NCBI GenBank assembly: GCA_910588645.1
Contig: CAJUOY010000011.1
Location: 1 to 57,397, forward strand
Length of the DNA stretch: 57,397 bases
Direction of reading: 5' to 3'
Source of the DNA: an uncultured Christensenellaceae bacterium
Lineage (GTDB): Bacteria; Bacillota; Clostridia; Christensenellales; Borkfalkiaceae
Numbering within the stretch: position 1 is the first letter of the stretch; each line of letters starts with the position of its first letter. This document shows positions 8,395 to 17,821 of this stretch, one piece after another. The translations under genes were made by a program, and so were the position numbers. Under the pieces are notes generated by a model that did not search any database, was not told the origin of the DNA, and was given only the letters and a program-made list of their open reading frames with translations.

Positions 8395-9870
8395 TTAAAG
8401 AATTATGCAGATCACTCCGCCCTTGCCCTCGTTTACTATACGGGTTATGGCCTTGCGCATCTTGGTCTTTGTTTCGTCGTGCATAGCGCCGACCTTTGTA
8501 GACAGTCCCTCTTTTACCATTCCGCGGAGAGATTTTCCGAATACGTTGGTGTCCCACATATCGTCGGGATTGTTTTCAAATCCCGCCATCATTCCCTGAA
8601 CTATGCCCTCGCTCTGTCCTGCGCTGCCCATAATGGGATTAACTTCGCCCGTGACGTCTATTTTAACTATATGATAGCAAGGCGCCGTCGCGCGGAGTTT
8701 TATACCTACGCTTCCGCCCTGTCTGACTACCTTGGGAGCTTCCAGACTCATATCTCCGTCGTCAGGACTGACTATGCCGTAGCCGTTTACCTTGGCGCAT
8801 TCAAGCGCGTCCTTGACCTTATCGTATCCCCGCTTGGCTTCCGACGAAGACCTGACAAAGCGCATTAAACTGTACTCGTCCTTAATTTCATCCCCGGCAA
8901 TTTCCGAAAGCATATCGAAGAATACTCCGTCGCGCACGTAGGCCGTAACCGTGGCCTTACCGTCGGCAAGGTTGAGATTTACGCCCGTGTTCGCCTTCCA
9001 GTACTTACAGTCCGCAAGCATACCGTCGAATACCGAACAGTCCTTCATTCTGTTAACAGAAGATGCGGCAGTCTTTACCCTTTCCAAAAGTTCGCCGACA
9101 GCAGAGCCGTCTCCAGGCAGGAAGCGCATCCATTCGGGAATATTGACGTCAAAAGACGAAACGGGAAATTCGAAGAGAACGGCTTTGAGAATATTTAAAA
9201 GTCCGCCTTCGTCCAGTTTTTCGCAGTTGGTCGAAATTACGGTTACCCCGTACTTTCCCTCCAACTCCTCTTTGAGTTTGCGCGCCGCGGGCTTGTCGGG
9301 TTCAACACAGTTTAACACTATTACAAACGGCTTGCCCATAGCCTTCAAGCGGGAAACGGTCTTTTCTTCCGCCTTTAAATATCCCTCGCGGGGAATATCG
9401 GAAATACTTCCGTCCGTCGTAACCAAAATGCCGATGGTCGAATGCTCGGTTATTACCCTGTCGGTACCGAGTTCCGCCGCCTCCGCAAAGGGCAGAGGTT
9501 TATCGCTCCAAGGAGTGTTTACAAGACGGGGTTTACCGTCCTCCTCAAAACCGTGCGCACCCTCCGTTATAAATCCGACGCAATCGGCAAACCTTACGTT
9601 CGCCTCCGCGTTATCCAGTTTTACCGCCGCTGCTTTCGCAGGAACGAACTTGGGCTCGGTAGTCATCACGCTCCTGCCCGAAGCCGACTGTGGAAGTTCG
9701 TCGGTCATAACCGTCTTTAAATTGCCGTCCTCTACGTGCGGAATAACGAGTTCTGTCATAAACTTTTTGATCAGAGTAGATTTGCCCGTCCGTACGGGAC
9801 CTACCACTCCCACGTAAATATCCCCGTTGCTCCGCCTTGCTATATCCTCGTAAACGTTGTAATCAAGCAT
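8395..9870 (-). CDS. spoIVA: Stage IV sporulation protein A (spore coat ATPase)
   Basis: 491 aa, essentially the length of Bacillus SpoIVA. It is made in the mother cell, binds and hydrolyses ATP to polymerise on the forespore outer membrane, and forms the base on which the coat assembles. The Walker A motif is GPVRTGKS (24-31), the predicted NTPase domain covers roughly the first half, and the conserved hydrophobic C-terminus ends GKGGVICIIL, which in Bacillus is needed for membrane localisation. ATG 9870 has GGAGGCGAT just upstream. On the minus strand CATAGATT (9892-9885) fits a sigma-E -10 (CATANNNT), but the -35 at the expected distance is poor. This is the strongest evidence that the organism forms endospores. 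Confidence 0.96.
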   Translation of the reverse strand: MLDYNVYEDIARRSNGDIYVGVVGPVRTGKSTLIKKFMTELVIPHVEDGNLKTVMTDELPQSASGRSVMTTEPKFVPAKAAAVKLDNAEANVRFADCVGFITEGAHGFEEDGKPRLVNTPWSDKPLPFAEAAELGTDRVITEHSTIGILVTTDGSISDIPREGYLKAEEKTVSRLKAMGKPFVIVLNCVEPDKPAARKLKEELEGKYGVTVISTNCEKLDEGGLLNILKAVLFEFPVSSFDVNIPEWMRFLPGDGSAVGELLERVKTAASSVNRMKDCSVFDGMLADCKYWKANTGVNLNLADGKATVTAYVRDGVFFDMLSEIAGDEIKDEYSLMRFVRSSSEAKRGYDKVKDALECAKVNGYGIVSPDDGDMSLEAPKVVRQGGSVGIKLRATAPCYHIVKIDVTGEVNPIMGSAGQSEGIVQGMMAGFENNPDDMWDTNVFGKSLRGMVKEGLSTKVGAMHDETKTKMRKAITRIVNEGKGGVICIIL

Positions 9871-10027
9871 AATCGCCTCCGCAAAATCTATGTGTATAAT
9901 AGCATATTTACGGTTTTTTGATTTTAGAACGGTTTGTCTTGAAATATTTACGTCCTCATTATAACCCTCTATAATGAAAGAAATAAAACGTCAGGGTGAA
10001 AAAAAGGAAAAATCCGCGTAAAATAAC

Positions 10028-10046
10028 GTCCCGCAATCTGCGGGAC
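10028..10046 (-). terminator. Terminator closing the tig-to-ATP-grasp operon
   Basis: Minus strand GTCCCGCA / TGCGGGAC with a 3-nt loop, followed by GTTATTTT, about 13 nt beyond the ATP-grasp stop codon. Confidence 0.8.
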
Positions 10047-10058
10047 GCAATTATTTAT

Positions 10059-11240
10059 TTACTCCTTGACAACAAAGTCGAAAAATTCAAGCATTTCTTT
10101 TTCGGTATCGAAGTTTGCTATATAGCAGACGTCCGCCATAGCTCCCGAAAGGGCTTTGGGAATATTGATAACCGATTTAAGCTTATCGCCGTATCTTTCG
10201 CGTATCTCTCCGTCGGTATATCTGTAACTCCTGTAATCTCTTCTCCCCGCATATCCGCAAAAATATCCTAAGCCCTTGCTTACGAGCGTGCTGTCGTAGG
10301 CTATCATATCCGCCCAGATTTTGTACACGTCCGTACTGTTCGCATAATTCATCATATCGGGCGAGCAACCGCCTGCGGGGCGCATATTGACTTCGAGGGC
10401 AACGATTTCTCCCTTTTTGCCTATGCGCTGATCAGACGAAAGTCTGAAAAATTCAAAATGGACGAAACGACTTTTGACCGCGAACGCTTTCAAAACGGCG
10501 CGGCCCGCCTCGCGTACGTCAGACGCAATTTCGGGCGGGTAAAAATAGAGGCTGTTTTCGCCGTTATTCACTGTATCCATAAGGGACAGCATTTCCCTAA
10601 GCCCCGTTTCGAATACGGGATTGCCTTTACTATCCACGACGGCATCGTAAGAACACACCAAAGCGTCGATATATTCTTCCATTATGTAACGCTGCGGAGA
10701 AGTTTTTAAAAACTCTTTCAACTCCTCCTCGTTATTGATTTTGTAAGTATTGTTTGCCCCTACGCCGTTGTCGGGCTTGACTATCACGGGATAGCCGACT
10801 TCTCCGATAAACTTTTTACAGCCGTTTAATGACTTTACAAGACAATGCTTCGCGGTCCTGATACCGGCCTTTGCGTATGCCTTTTTCATTTGGGACTTGA
10901 ACTTAACGCCCTTCATCTGCCTTAGACGGTATCCCGAAAGAATATTGAAATCCGTCCTGAGCGCGGCGTCGTGCTCCAGCCAATACTCGTTATTGCTCTC
11001 CAAAAAGTCAATCTTACCGTACTTATGTATAAAGAAAGCAACCGCGCGATAGACCTCGTCATAGTTTTCAAGATTATTTACGCGGTAATACTCGGTAAGC
11101 GAATTTCTGAGTTCTTCCCTGAGTTCAAAGTAAGGGCAATCGCCTATGCCGAGAACGTTGAGACCGTTGTTTGCAAGTTCGCAACAAAATTTCCAGTAAT
11201 TATCGGGAAAATTTGGAGAAATAAAGATAAAGTTTTTCAT
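10059..11240 (-). CDS. ATP-grasp enzyme (carboxylate-amine ligase-like)
   Basis: 393 aa when started at ATG 11240, which has AAGGAG 6 nt upstream; the frame stays open for 21 more codons, but that would overlap the upstream gene and lacks a better site. The N-terminus (MKNFIFISPNFPD) resembles a pre-ATP-grasp domain. ATP-grasp features are YPVIVKPDNGVGANN, the MEEYIDALVCSYD segment, and the metal-binding strand EIVALEVNMRPAGG. Such enzymes join a carboxylate to an amine or thiol through an acyl phosphate; the substrate cannot be told. It is the last gene of a long operon, after three predicted hydrolases, which hints at peptide or conjugate metabolism. That link is weak. Confidence 0.82.
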   Translation of the reverse strand: MKNFIFISPNFPDNYWKFCCELANNGLNVLGIGDCPYFELREELRNSLTEYYRVNNLENYDEVYRAVAFFIHKYGKIDFLESNNEYWLEHDAALRTDFNILSGYRLRQMKGVKFKSQMKKAYAKAGIRTAKHCLVKSLNGCKKFIGEVGYPVIVKPDNGVGANNTYKINNEEELKEFLKTSPQRYIMEEYIDALVCSYDAVVDSKGNPVFETGLREMLSLMDTVNNGENSLYFYPPEIASDVREAGRAVLKAFAVKSRFVHFEFFRLSSDQRIGKKGEIVALEVNMRPAGGCSPDMMNYANSTDVYKIWADMIAYDSTLVSKGLGYFCGYAGRRDYRSYRYTDGEIRERYGDKLKSVINIPKALSGAMADVCYIANFDTEKEMLEFFDFVVKE

Positions 11241-11251
11241 GTAAACTCCTT

Positions 11252-12001
11252 TTATAATTCGGGAAAAACCGATTCGAAAAGATACGGAAGGCTCTTTTCC
11301 CAAGACGCTTCCGAATGCGTGCCGCCGGGCACGATGCGCGAAGTTATAATAACGCCCTTTTTTATAAGCGCGGAACAGGTATCGGCAAATATGGTTTTCA
11401 TATTCGCGTGATTGGTAAATTCCTTGCTGCCGTAATCGGTATAAAGCAAAGTGCGCCGTCTAAACCCCGCCCTTTCAATAAAATCGGGAACGCCGCCGTA
11501 AACCCAAAGACTTGGCGAAAGCGCGGCCCCGCGGGAAAAATAACCGTTATATTTAGACAGAGCGTACATAGCCATAAGTCCGCCCATAGAGCTGCCGACT
11601 ATCGCCGTATGCGCCCTTCCCCGCAACGTAGGATAATTTTCATCGATAAAGGGCTTAAACTCGCGTACAAGCCAGTTCATATACTTAGCGCCATTCGAGC
11701 GGATGATCTTACCGTCGTACGAAAAGGTTTTAGGAGTATACTCCTCGAGCCGTCTTTCTCCTTCGTGATTGCATTCCACCGCAGCTATTATTATCTGCTT
11801 GCCGGTATCGTCCAAATAGTCTTCAAGCCCCCAGCTTTTGCCGTAAGTCGCCTCGCCGTCGTCAAAGAGATTGTGTCCGTCGAACATATACATCACGGGA
11901 TAGCGCTTATTTTCGTCAAAATCCACCGGCAGATACACGAACGCCCTGCGGGGCTTGTCGCCCGTCAGAGCGGGAATTGTGACGTCAAACCTCTCTACCA
12001 T
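11252..12001 (-). CDS. Alpha/beta hydrolase, putative esterase (esterase-D family)
   Basis: 249 aa with no signal peptide. The nucleophile elbow is GSSMGG (136-141, Ser138) and the likely catalytic His is in GGTHSEASW near the C-terminus. The N-terminal RRAFVYLPVDFDENKRYPVMYMFDGHN region is typical of the PF00756 family (S-formylglutathione hydrolase, antigen 85, enterochelin esterase relatives). No lid or carbohydrate-binding module is visible. The start overlaps the end of the preceding gene by 17 nt and has no separate ribosome-binding site, so translation is probably coupled. The substrate is unknown; acetyl or feruloyl esters and siderophore esters are all possible for the fold. Confidence 0.82.
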   Translation of the reverse strand: MVERFDVTIPALTGDKPRRAFVYLPVDFDENKRYPVMYMFDGHNLFDDGEATYGKSWGLEDYLDDTGKQIIIAAVECNHEGERRLEEYTPKTFSYDGKIIRSNGAKYMNWLVREFKPFIDENYPTLRGRAHTAIVGSSMGGLMAMYALSKYNGYFSRGAALSPSLWVYGGVPDFIERAGFRRRTLLYTDYGSKEFTNHANMKTIFADTCSALIKKGVIITSRIVPGGTHSEASWEKSLPYLFESVFPEL

Positions 12002-12920
12002 CGAGAATGCCCGTATAGAAATCCAAAATATCCCTTTGAACGGTATCCTTGCAGTCGTCGTTAAGGATCTCGTGACGGCAATCGTCGTAAAGAGTCAGCG
12101 ACACGTCCTTAATACCGGCCTTATGGAACTTATTTACCGCTTTTATTACACCCTTGCCGTAATCGCCTACGGGATCTTTTTCACCAGCGACGAAGTATAC
12201 GGGAAGATCCTTGGGAACGGCGTTTATTACCTTTTGGGAACACGCCCTCTTAATTACGGAAAACAGCACGTAATAACCGTTATTTGTAAAATCAAAACCG
12301 CACAGCGAATCCGCGATGTAGTTATCCACGTTTTCGGTATTTTTGGAAAGCCAGTCGCCGTCCGTACGCGCGGGCTTGAACTTATTGTTGTAAGATCCGA
12401 ATGCAAGCGATTTTACAAGCTTGCTTCTGTTGCGCCAGCCGCAGAACAGCGCGTTCATTTTTACCATTGCAAGTGCTGTATTCAACGTGGCTTTGCTCTT
12501 GAACCCGCTGCCCATAATTACCGCGCCGCGAAATTCCTTGCCGTATTTTGCTATATAATTGCGGCAGAAGAACGAACCCATACTGTGTCCCATTACAAAC
12601 CAGGGAAGATCCCCCGTCTGCTGCTGTACGGTCAATTTAAGCTCGTGAATGTCCTCCAACACAATAGAATAATCGTGCGCATCGTTAAAATAGCCGAAAT
12701 CCGCATCGGATTTGACCGTTTTGCCGTGGCCGAGATGATCTTCGGCACAGACTATAAAACCGTTTTTAACGAGAAATTCCGCAAACGGCGCGTATCTTTC
12801 GGCATATTCACTCATACCGTGAATTATCTGAACTACGCCCTTAGCTTCGCCTGCGGGAGTCCATAAACAGGCGTGAACGGTATTTTTACCATCCTTGGAC
12901 GTATAAAACAAATCTGTCAT
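11985..12920 (-). CDS. Alpha/beta hydrolase, serine aminopeptidase S33 / monoacylglycerol-lipase type
   Basis: 311 aa, cytoplasmic. The oxyanion motif is IIHGMSEYAERY (33-44), the nucleophile Ser113 is in GHSMGS, the acid is probably in GEKDPVGDYG, and the His is in DDCRHEILND. This is the usual order of the Hydrolase_4 family, which includes monoacylglycerol lipases and lysophospholipases. AAGGAG lies just before the ATG, 9 nt after the SGNH gene. It sits in a run of three serine hydrolases of different folds, suggesting linked ester or lipid breakdown. The exact substrate cannot be inferred. Confidence 0.87.
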   Translation of the reverse strand: MTDLFYTSKDGKNTVHACLWTPAGEAKGVVQIIHGMSEYAERYAPFAEFLVKNGFIVCAEDHLGHGKTVKSDADFGYFNDAHDYSIVLEDIHELKLTVQQQTGDLPWFVMGHSMGSFFCRNYIAKYGKEFRGAVIMGSGFKSKATLNTALAMVKMNALFCGWRNRSKLVKSLAFGSYNNKFKPARTDGDWLSKNTENVDNYIADSLCGFDFTNNGYYVLFSVIKRACSQKVINAVPKDLPVYFVAGEKDPVGDYGKGVIKAVNKFHKAGIKDVSLTLYDDCRHEILNDDCKDTVQRDILDFYTGILDGREV

Positions 12921-12929
12921 AAAAGCTCC

Positions 12930-14078
12930 TTAACCACCGACAATAATTTTAAAGGCCGTTTCGGCCATTTTTTTATATGCTTCCTCGCTGGGGTGCAGAT
13001 GATCTCCGCTGTCGTAACCGTCGGCAAAGGCATACTTGTTGCGCTTATCTCTTAACGCCTTGTCGAAGTCCACAACCCCGCAATCGCTTTGATTCCTTAT
13101 CCATTCGTTGAATTCGTTACGCATATCTTCGCGGAACTGCGCATACGTGCGCCAGCCGTATATCGGAAGCAGAGTGCCGAGGTATACCTTTAAACCGCGT
13201 TTTTGGGCTATATCGATATAGTACTTAATCCCGTCTATCAGCTCGCCCACGGTGGGAAGATCGGACATAGGTCGGAAAGGATTTACTTCCGTCCCAACAG
13301 GGTGAATTATATCGTTTATTCCCTGCTGAATTAGCACGGTATCCGCGCCGCAAACAGCCGAGATCTCGCGCTCGAAGCGGTGCTTGCCGCTAAGCCCGTA
13401 GCTCTCGTAAGTGAGGCAATCGTACTCCCTTAAAACGCGCGTTCCGCTCGCCGCGCGGCGCACGACGGACGTCACGTTGTAGGGATCATTCATACACGCC
13501 AAAGAAAAATAATCCGCCCAACTCTGCGCGGTTATCGAATCTCCGTAGCAGATCACCGCGCGCCTGTCGTCGTCGGTCAAGACGTCCAATCCCGTTAAGA
13601 AATAAAAAGTATCGGTCGAGCGCGTCTTTTCGAGAGGAAGCACCGAGCTTAACGCACAGTTGCCGACCGAATAAAAACCCTTTGTAAGAGGCCCTTTAAT
13701 GACCACAGCCGAACGCATAAGCGTAAAATCTTCAAGATATATGCTTACGGAAACTTTGCCGCGGGGCTTAACCCTGAACGGGATTTCGTCCGAAAAAATT
13801 TCTTCCTCGGCGCCTATTGTCACACTCTCTTTACCGCCGAAGGTCACGAGAGCCGCGTCCTTTAAATTTATCTCCCTGTCCGAAAGGGCGGGCGCGATAG
13901 TGACCTGCGTCAACGTAACAGGCTCCGTGCCGCAAAAGTTTGAAAAATGCAACCTTGCCGAGTTGCCGCCGAACGCGCAAGTGACAGGATACCTTAACGT
14001 AATATTTTTAGCGTAATTTTCAGGCCTGCGCTCCGCAACGGAGGTTGCGTTACCCCAGACCGTCACCCATTTACTCAT
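12930..14078 (-). CDS. SGNH/GDSL-family hydrolase with N-terminal beta-sandwich
   Basis: 382 aa. The C-terminal half is an SGNH hydrolase: block I ICYGDSITAQS (Ser181), block III QQGINDI, block V DHLHP (Asp359, His362). The first about 165 residues form a beta-rich domain (for example RYPVTCAFGGNSARLHFSN) of the kind that precedes carbohydrate or acyl esterases. No signal peptide is evident, so it probably acts on intracellular substrates. Ribosome-binding site GGGAG is about 10 nt before the ATG. Neighbours on both sides are operon members with short gaps. Confidence 0.88.
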   Translation of the reverse strand: MSKWVTVWGNATSVAERRPENYAKNITLRYPVTCAFGGNSARLHFSNFCGTEPVTLTQVTIAPALSDREINLKDAALVTFGGKESVTIGAEEEIFSDEIPFRVKPRGKVSVSIYLEDFTLMRSAVVIKGPLTKGFYSVGNCALSSVLPLEKTRSTDTFYFLTGLDVLTDDDRRAVICYGDSITAQSWADYFSLACMNDPYNVTSVVRRAASGTRVLREYDCLTYESYGLSGKHRFEREISAVCGADTVLIQQGINDIIHPVGTEVNPFRPMSDLPTVGELIDGIKYYIDIAQKRGLKVYLGTLLPIYGWRTYAQFREDMRNEFNEWIRNQSDCGVVDFDKALRDKRNKYAFADGYDSGDHLHPSEEAYKKMAETAFKIIVGG

Positions 14079-14094
14079 TTAACACGACTCCCGT

Positions 14095-14832
14095 TCACCG
14101 CTGAATATCCGTTCCGTTAAATTTCTCTTTTGAAAAGCTCTTACGCTTTTCGTCGTTTTCAACGGCCTCCAACGCCGCCTGTTCCGCTCTGTCTATATCT
14201 TCGCGGGTTATCTCGCCGCGGGCGAGCAATGCTTCGCCGTAAGTATTTACGGTTTCGCCGAGAAAGCTTTTCCCCTCGCCGCGCAATGCGAAAACTCCGC
14301 GCTTTACAACTGCAAATATATCCTTAAACAAATCACAGCGGCGGGCATAACGGCTATCGAGCCTGAAAGCCTGCTCGTAAGTCAAATTTTCGTTGCCCGA
14401 AAGTATTAAATGACATATTAATCCCGGGCGGGCGGCAAACCGCCCCATATCTTCATCGGAGAGCAGAGCGCCGTCCGATAAGGCAAGCGGTCTGACGCCG
14501 ACAAAACTCAATCTGCCGCAAAATACGTCGAATATACGCGCAAGTCGCCCCGCACGGCCGTTTATTCCCGAAAAAGCGCTTAAAAATATTATTTTTCCGC
14601 GCTTACCGAGTACAGAAGTCTTTTCCAATACCGTACCGTTTCTGTATCCAGAGACTATTGCAAATGCAATAAGTACCGGAGACATAACAATAATTGCTAT
14701 CAGCGCAAACAGCGCGTCGAACGCCCGTTTGAAAAACCAACGATAGTTTAATTCTATTATGAGCACCGCCAATAGCGCGATGACTATGCCTATTACCGCG
14801 CGTCCCGCGGGGGATTGTAAAAATTCACTCAT
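14095..14832 (-). CDS. Divergent bacterial sugar-transferase (phosphoglycosyl transferase-like) membrane protein
   Basis: 245 aa. Two N-terminal hydrophobic segments (about 12-27 and 38-62) flank RWFFKRAFD, as in the polyisoprenyl-phosphate sugar-phosphate transferases. Later family landmarks are CGRLSFVGVRPL (normally GDMSLVGPRP), RPGLICH and the closing YARRCDLFKDIFAVVKRGV. The stretch that normally carries the catalytic Asp-Glu (DELPQL) appears shortened to RLARIFDVF, so the usual phosphoglycosyl chemistry may be lost. The C-terminal about 50 residues are charged and helical. Its ATG overlaps the engB stop by 8 nt. It may be a degenerate or repurposed member; assignment rests on weak overall similarity. 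Confidence 0.62.
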   Translation of the reverse strand: MSEFLQSPAGRAVIGIVIALLAVLIIELNYRWFFKRAFDALFALIAIIVMSPVLIAFAIVSGYRNGTVLEKTSVLGKRGKIIFLSAFSGINGRAGRLARIFDVFCGRLSFVGVRPLALSDGALLSDEDMGRFAARPGLICHLILSGNENLTYEQAFRLDSRYARRCDLFKDIFAVVKRGVFALRGEGKSFLGETVNTYGEALLARGEITREDIDRAEQAALEAVENDEKRKSFSKEKFNGTDIQR

Positions 14833-15424
14833 CGGCTTCGATACTCCCTATTATCTGTTCAAGGCGTTCCAAAAGCATTTCATAGCCCTGCCTTGTCTCC
14901 GAGGACGTGGCTATAACGTTGCCTTCGCCGCACTTGAACGAAGCCGCTATATTCGATACGCCCTTTTTTGCGGCGGCCCGCGAAAGCTTATCCGCCTTTG
15001 TCGCAACAATCGTAAAAGGTATAAGATGAAAATACAGATACTCTATCATCTGCCTGTCGTCCGCAGTGGGATCGTGGCGGATGTCCGCAAGCGCAAACAC
15101 GTGCGCGGCGTTTGTTCTGTCCGCGAAAAAATCGTCTAAAAGTTTAGCCCACTTGATTTTTTCGTCTTTGGATACTCTCGCATAGCCGTATCCGGGCAGA
15201 TCGGCAAGAATAAAACTGCCGAAATCAAAGTAGTTCACAAGCCTTGTACGCCCGGGCTCCTTTGAAACCTTAGCCAGCTTTTTACGGTTTGCAAGCATAT
15301 TTATAAAACTCGATTTACCTACGTTTGATTTGCCGCACACGGCTATAATAGGTTTATCGGATTTAATAAACTGCGACTTCCCCGCAGCGCTGAGCATAAA
15401 TACGGCGTTTGTTATCTTTAACAT
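14825..15424 (-). CDS. engB: Ribosome-biogenesis GTPase EngB/YsxC
   Basis: 199-aa TRAFAC-class GTPase needed for 50S subunit assembly. G1 is GKSNVGKSS (31-39), G2 region GRTRLVNYF, G3 LADLPGYGYA, G4 ATKADK, G5 SSETRQG. The size is typical. It follows lon by 26 nt, the same lon-ysxC order as in Bacillus, which confirms orthology. Confidence 0.96.
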   Translation of the reverse strand: MLKITNAVFMLSAAGKSQFIKSDKPIIAVCGKSNVGKSSFINMLANRKKLAKVSKEPGRTRLVNYFDFGSFILADLPGYGYARVSKDEKIKWAKLLDDFFADRTNAAHVFALADIRHDPTADDRQMIEYLYFHLIPFTIVATKADKLSRAAAKKGVSNIAASFKCGEGNVIATSSETRQGYEMLLERLEQIIGSIEADE

Positions 15425-15450
15425 CTGTATTCCTTAAATTACGCGTTAAA

Positions 15451-17760
15451 TCACAGGTTGATTATCGCGTTTCTGAAAACGGTATCCACGTTGGATACGG
15501 GTATGAAATTCAACTTCTCGCGTATGTTGACGGGTATATCTTCAAGATCGCGCTTATTGTCTTCAGGTATGATAATATCGGTCACGCCTATACGATAGGC
15601 CGCAAGCGCTTTTTCTTTCAGTCCGCCTATCGGCAATACGTTGCCGCGGAGAGTTATCTCTCCCGTCATCGCAACCGATTTTCTCACGGGTTTTTTGGTG
15701 AACGCGGACAATATGGCGGTAGCCATTGTTATTCCCGCGCTGGGGCCGTCCTTGGGCGTTGCGCCCTCGGGTACGTGGATATGAATATCGGTAGTTTCGA
15801 AAGTTTTGCTTTCAAGACCGTAATGGCCGCTGTTGGAGCGTATATAGCTTATTGCCGCCCTTGCGCTCTCCTTCATAACGTCGCCAAGTTTGCCGGTAAG
15901 CAGAATTTCTCCCTTACCGTGCATTGCGGACACCTCAATCGTAAGCGTAGTCCCGCCCACGGACGTCCACGCAAGCCCCGTTGCCGCGCCGACTTCATCC
16001 CTGTCAAGACTCTTGTCCCTTTCGAAGCGGCGGGCACCTAACAGATTTACAACACCCGACTTGGTTATGCGCGTCTTTAATTTACGACCTTCCGCAATCT
16101 TAACCGCGACTTTGCGACACACTGTGTCTATCGCTCTTTCCAGATTTCTCACGCCCGCTTCGAGAGTATAGCCTGAAATTATTTCGTCTACTGCATCGTC
16201 GTCGAATGCAAGCTTATCCTCTTCTATACCGTTGGCCTTACGCTTTTTGGGAATGAGATACCTTTTTGCGATTTCCCTCTTCTCTTCCTGAGTATAACCG
16301 TTGAGTTCGATTACTTCCATTCTGTCCAAAAGCGGACGGGGAATTGTATCGAGTCCGTTTGCCGTGGTTATGAACAGAACCTTGCTCAAATCATACGGAA
16401 CTTCGAGATACCTGTCGCGGAAGGTTGTGTTCTGCGCAGGATCCAAAACTTCCAAAAGAGCGCTGGCGGGATCGCCGCGCATATCGGAGGACAACTTGTC
16501 TATTTCGTCAAGCAAGCAAACGGGATTTATAGAACCCGCCTGTTTCATTCCGTTTATGATTCTTCCCGGCATTGCGCCGATATAAGTTTTTCTGTGACCG
16601 CGGATTTCGCTCTCGTCCTTTACTCCGCCAAGACTCATTCTTACGAATTTTCTGCCGAGAGCGCGGGCTATGGATATGGCTATCGAGGTTTTGCCCACTC
16701 CCGGAGGGCCAACAAAACACAAAATGGGCGCGGTCATTCCCTTTGTGAGCTTCAATACCGCGAGGTATTCCGTTATGCGCTCCTTTATCTTTTCAAGGCC
16801 GTAATGATCGTCGTTTAAAATCTTTACGGCGTCTTCGAGCAGTTCGATATCATCGGTCGTCTCGTGCCAGGGGATGTCCAAAAGCCACTCGATATACATT
16901 CTCAATACGTTTGTTTCGGGCGAGGACGATTGCATTTTGCTCATTCTGCCAAGCTCTTTAAGCGCCTTTTCCTCAACTTCCTTGGGCATACCCTTTTCCT
17001 TGATCTTGCGCTCCAATTCGTCGCGCTCTTCCTCGTCGTCGCCGAGTTCGGAATGGATTGCCTTTAACTGTTCCCTTAAAAAGTATTCCTTTTGGTTTTT
17101 ATCGATATTCTGACGGACTTTCGCGCTGATCTTGCGCTCGAGACGGGAAATCTCCATTTCGTCGTTCAGTATTCTGTCCAGATGTTCGAGGCGCTCGATT
17201 ACCCTTACCGTTTCGAGAATCTTCTGTCTCATTTCGGGTTTCATCTGCAAGCTATGAGCGGCAATATTTATAAATTCGTCCGGATCGCTGCAACGGTCGA
17301 GCGAAGCAAGAACTTCTTTTGTAATTTTAGAATCGGACTGGGCTATTTCCTGAAGGATATTTTTTGCAGTACGGAAATAGGCCTCTTCGAGTTCGGGAGA
17401 GCCGTGAACGGGCTCCAGTTCCTCTACGGAAGCATAAAATACGGAACCGTCGTACTCGTAAGCGTTTACGGAAGCGCGGTAAAGTCCCTGTACGGTTATC
17501 CTGAGATTTCCTCCCGGAAGGCGGGTGACCTGTTTAAGTTTTACTACCGTTCCCACAAAGTGCAGTTCTTCGGGTAGAATTTCCGCGCTTTCGGAATTCC
17601 TCTGCGCAACTGCAAACAGATAAGTATCGGCTTCGCCGGCGTTCTTTACGGCCGCAAGCGATTCCGTCCTGCCTACGTCCAAACAAACCGTAGTGTCCGG
17701 AAATATGACTCGTCCCCTGAGCGCCAGTACGGGGAAATGTTCAGTCCTTATCCTTGACAT
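15451..17760 (-). CDS. lon: ATP-dependent protease Lon (LonA type)
   Basis: 769 aa. The N-terminal substrate-binding LON domain spans residues 1 to about 195, followed by a coiled-coil linker (195-290), an AAA+ module with Walker A GPPGVGKT (351-358) and LLDEIDKL as Walker B, and a C-terminal Ser-Lys protease domain with Ser674 (KDGPSAG) and Lys717 (GGLKEK). It degrades misfolded and regulatory proteins in the cytosol. No membrane segment is present, so it is LonA, not LonB. ATG 17760 is preceded by AAGGAGACAC. Operon gene between clpX and engB. Confidence 0.97.
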   Translation of the reverse strand: MSRIRTEHFPVLALRGRVIFPDTTVCLDVGRTESLAAVKNAGEADTYLFAVAQRNSESAEILPEELHFVGTVVKLKQVTRLPGGNLRITVQGLYRASVNAYEYDGSVFYASVEELEPVHGSPELEEAYFRTAKNILQEIAQSDSKITKEVLASLDRCSDPDEFINIAAHSLQMKPEMRQKILETVRVIERLEHLDRILNDEMEISRLERKISAKVRQNIDKNQKEYFLREQLKAIHSELGDDEEERDELERKIKEKGMPKEVEEKALKELGRMSKMQSSSPETNVLRMYIEWLLDIPWHETTDDIELLEDAVKILNDDHYGLEKIKERITEYLAVLKLTKGMTAPILCFVGPPGVGKTSIAISIARALGRKFVRMSLGGVKDESEIRGHRKTYIGAMPGRIINGMKQAGSINPVCLLDEIDKLSSDMRGDPASALLEVLDPAQNTTFRDRYLEVPYDLSKVLFITTANGLDTIPRPLLDRMEVIELNGYTQEEKREIAKRYLIPKKRKANGIEEDKLAFDDDAVDEIISGYTLEAGVRNLERAIDTVCRKVAVKIAEGRKLKTRITKSGVVNLLGARRFERDKSLDRDEVGAATGLAWTSVGGTTLTIEVSAMHGKGEILLTGKLGDVMKESARAAISYIRSNSGHYGLESKTFETTDIHIHVPEGATPKDGPSAGITMATAILSAFTKKPVRKSVAMTGEITLRGNVLPIGGLKEKALAAYRIGVTDIIIPEDNKRDLEDIPVNIREKLNFIPVSNVDTVFRNAIINL

Positions 17761-17821
17761 ATGTGTCTCCTTATAACAAAGCGCAACCTCCTGAACGGAA
17801 ATTGCGCGGATTAGTTTATTT

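Noticed and set aside
9885..9911. Sigma-E promoter of spoIVA
   Set aside because: The -10 CATAGATT fits, but the -35 at the expected 16-nt distance reads GTA instead of ATA and lacks the TT that follows. Noted in the gene entry but not listed as a feature.
9959..9976. ATTATA-N6-TATAAT palindrome
   Set aside because: Short AT-only arms, expected by chance in this AT-rich gap; no associated gene.
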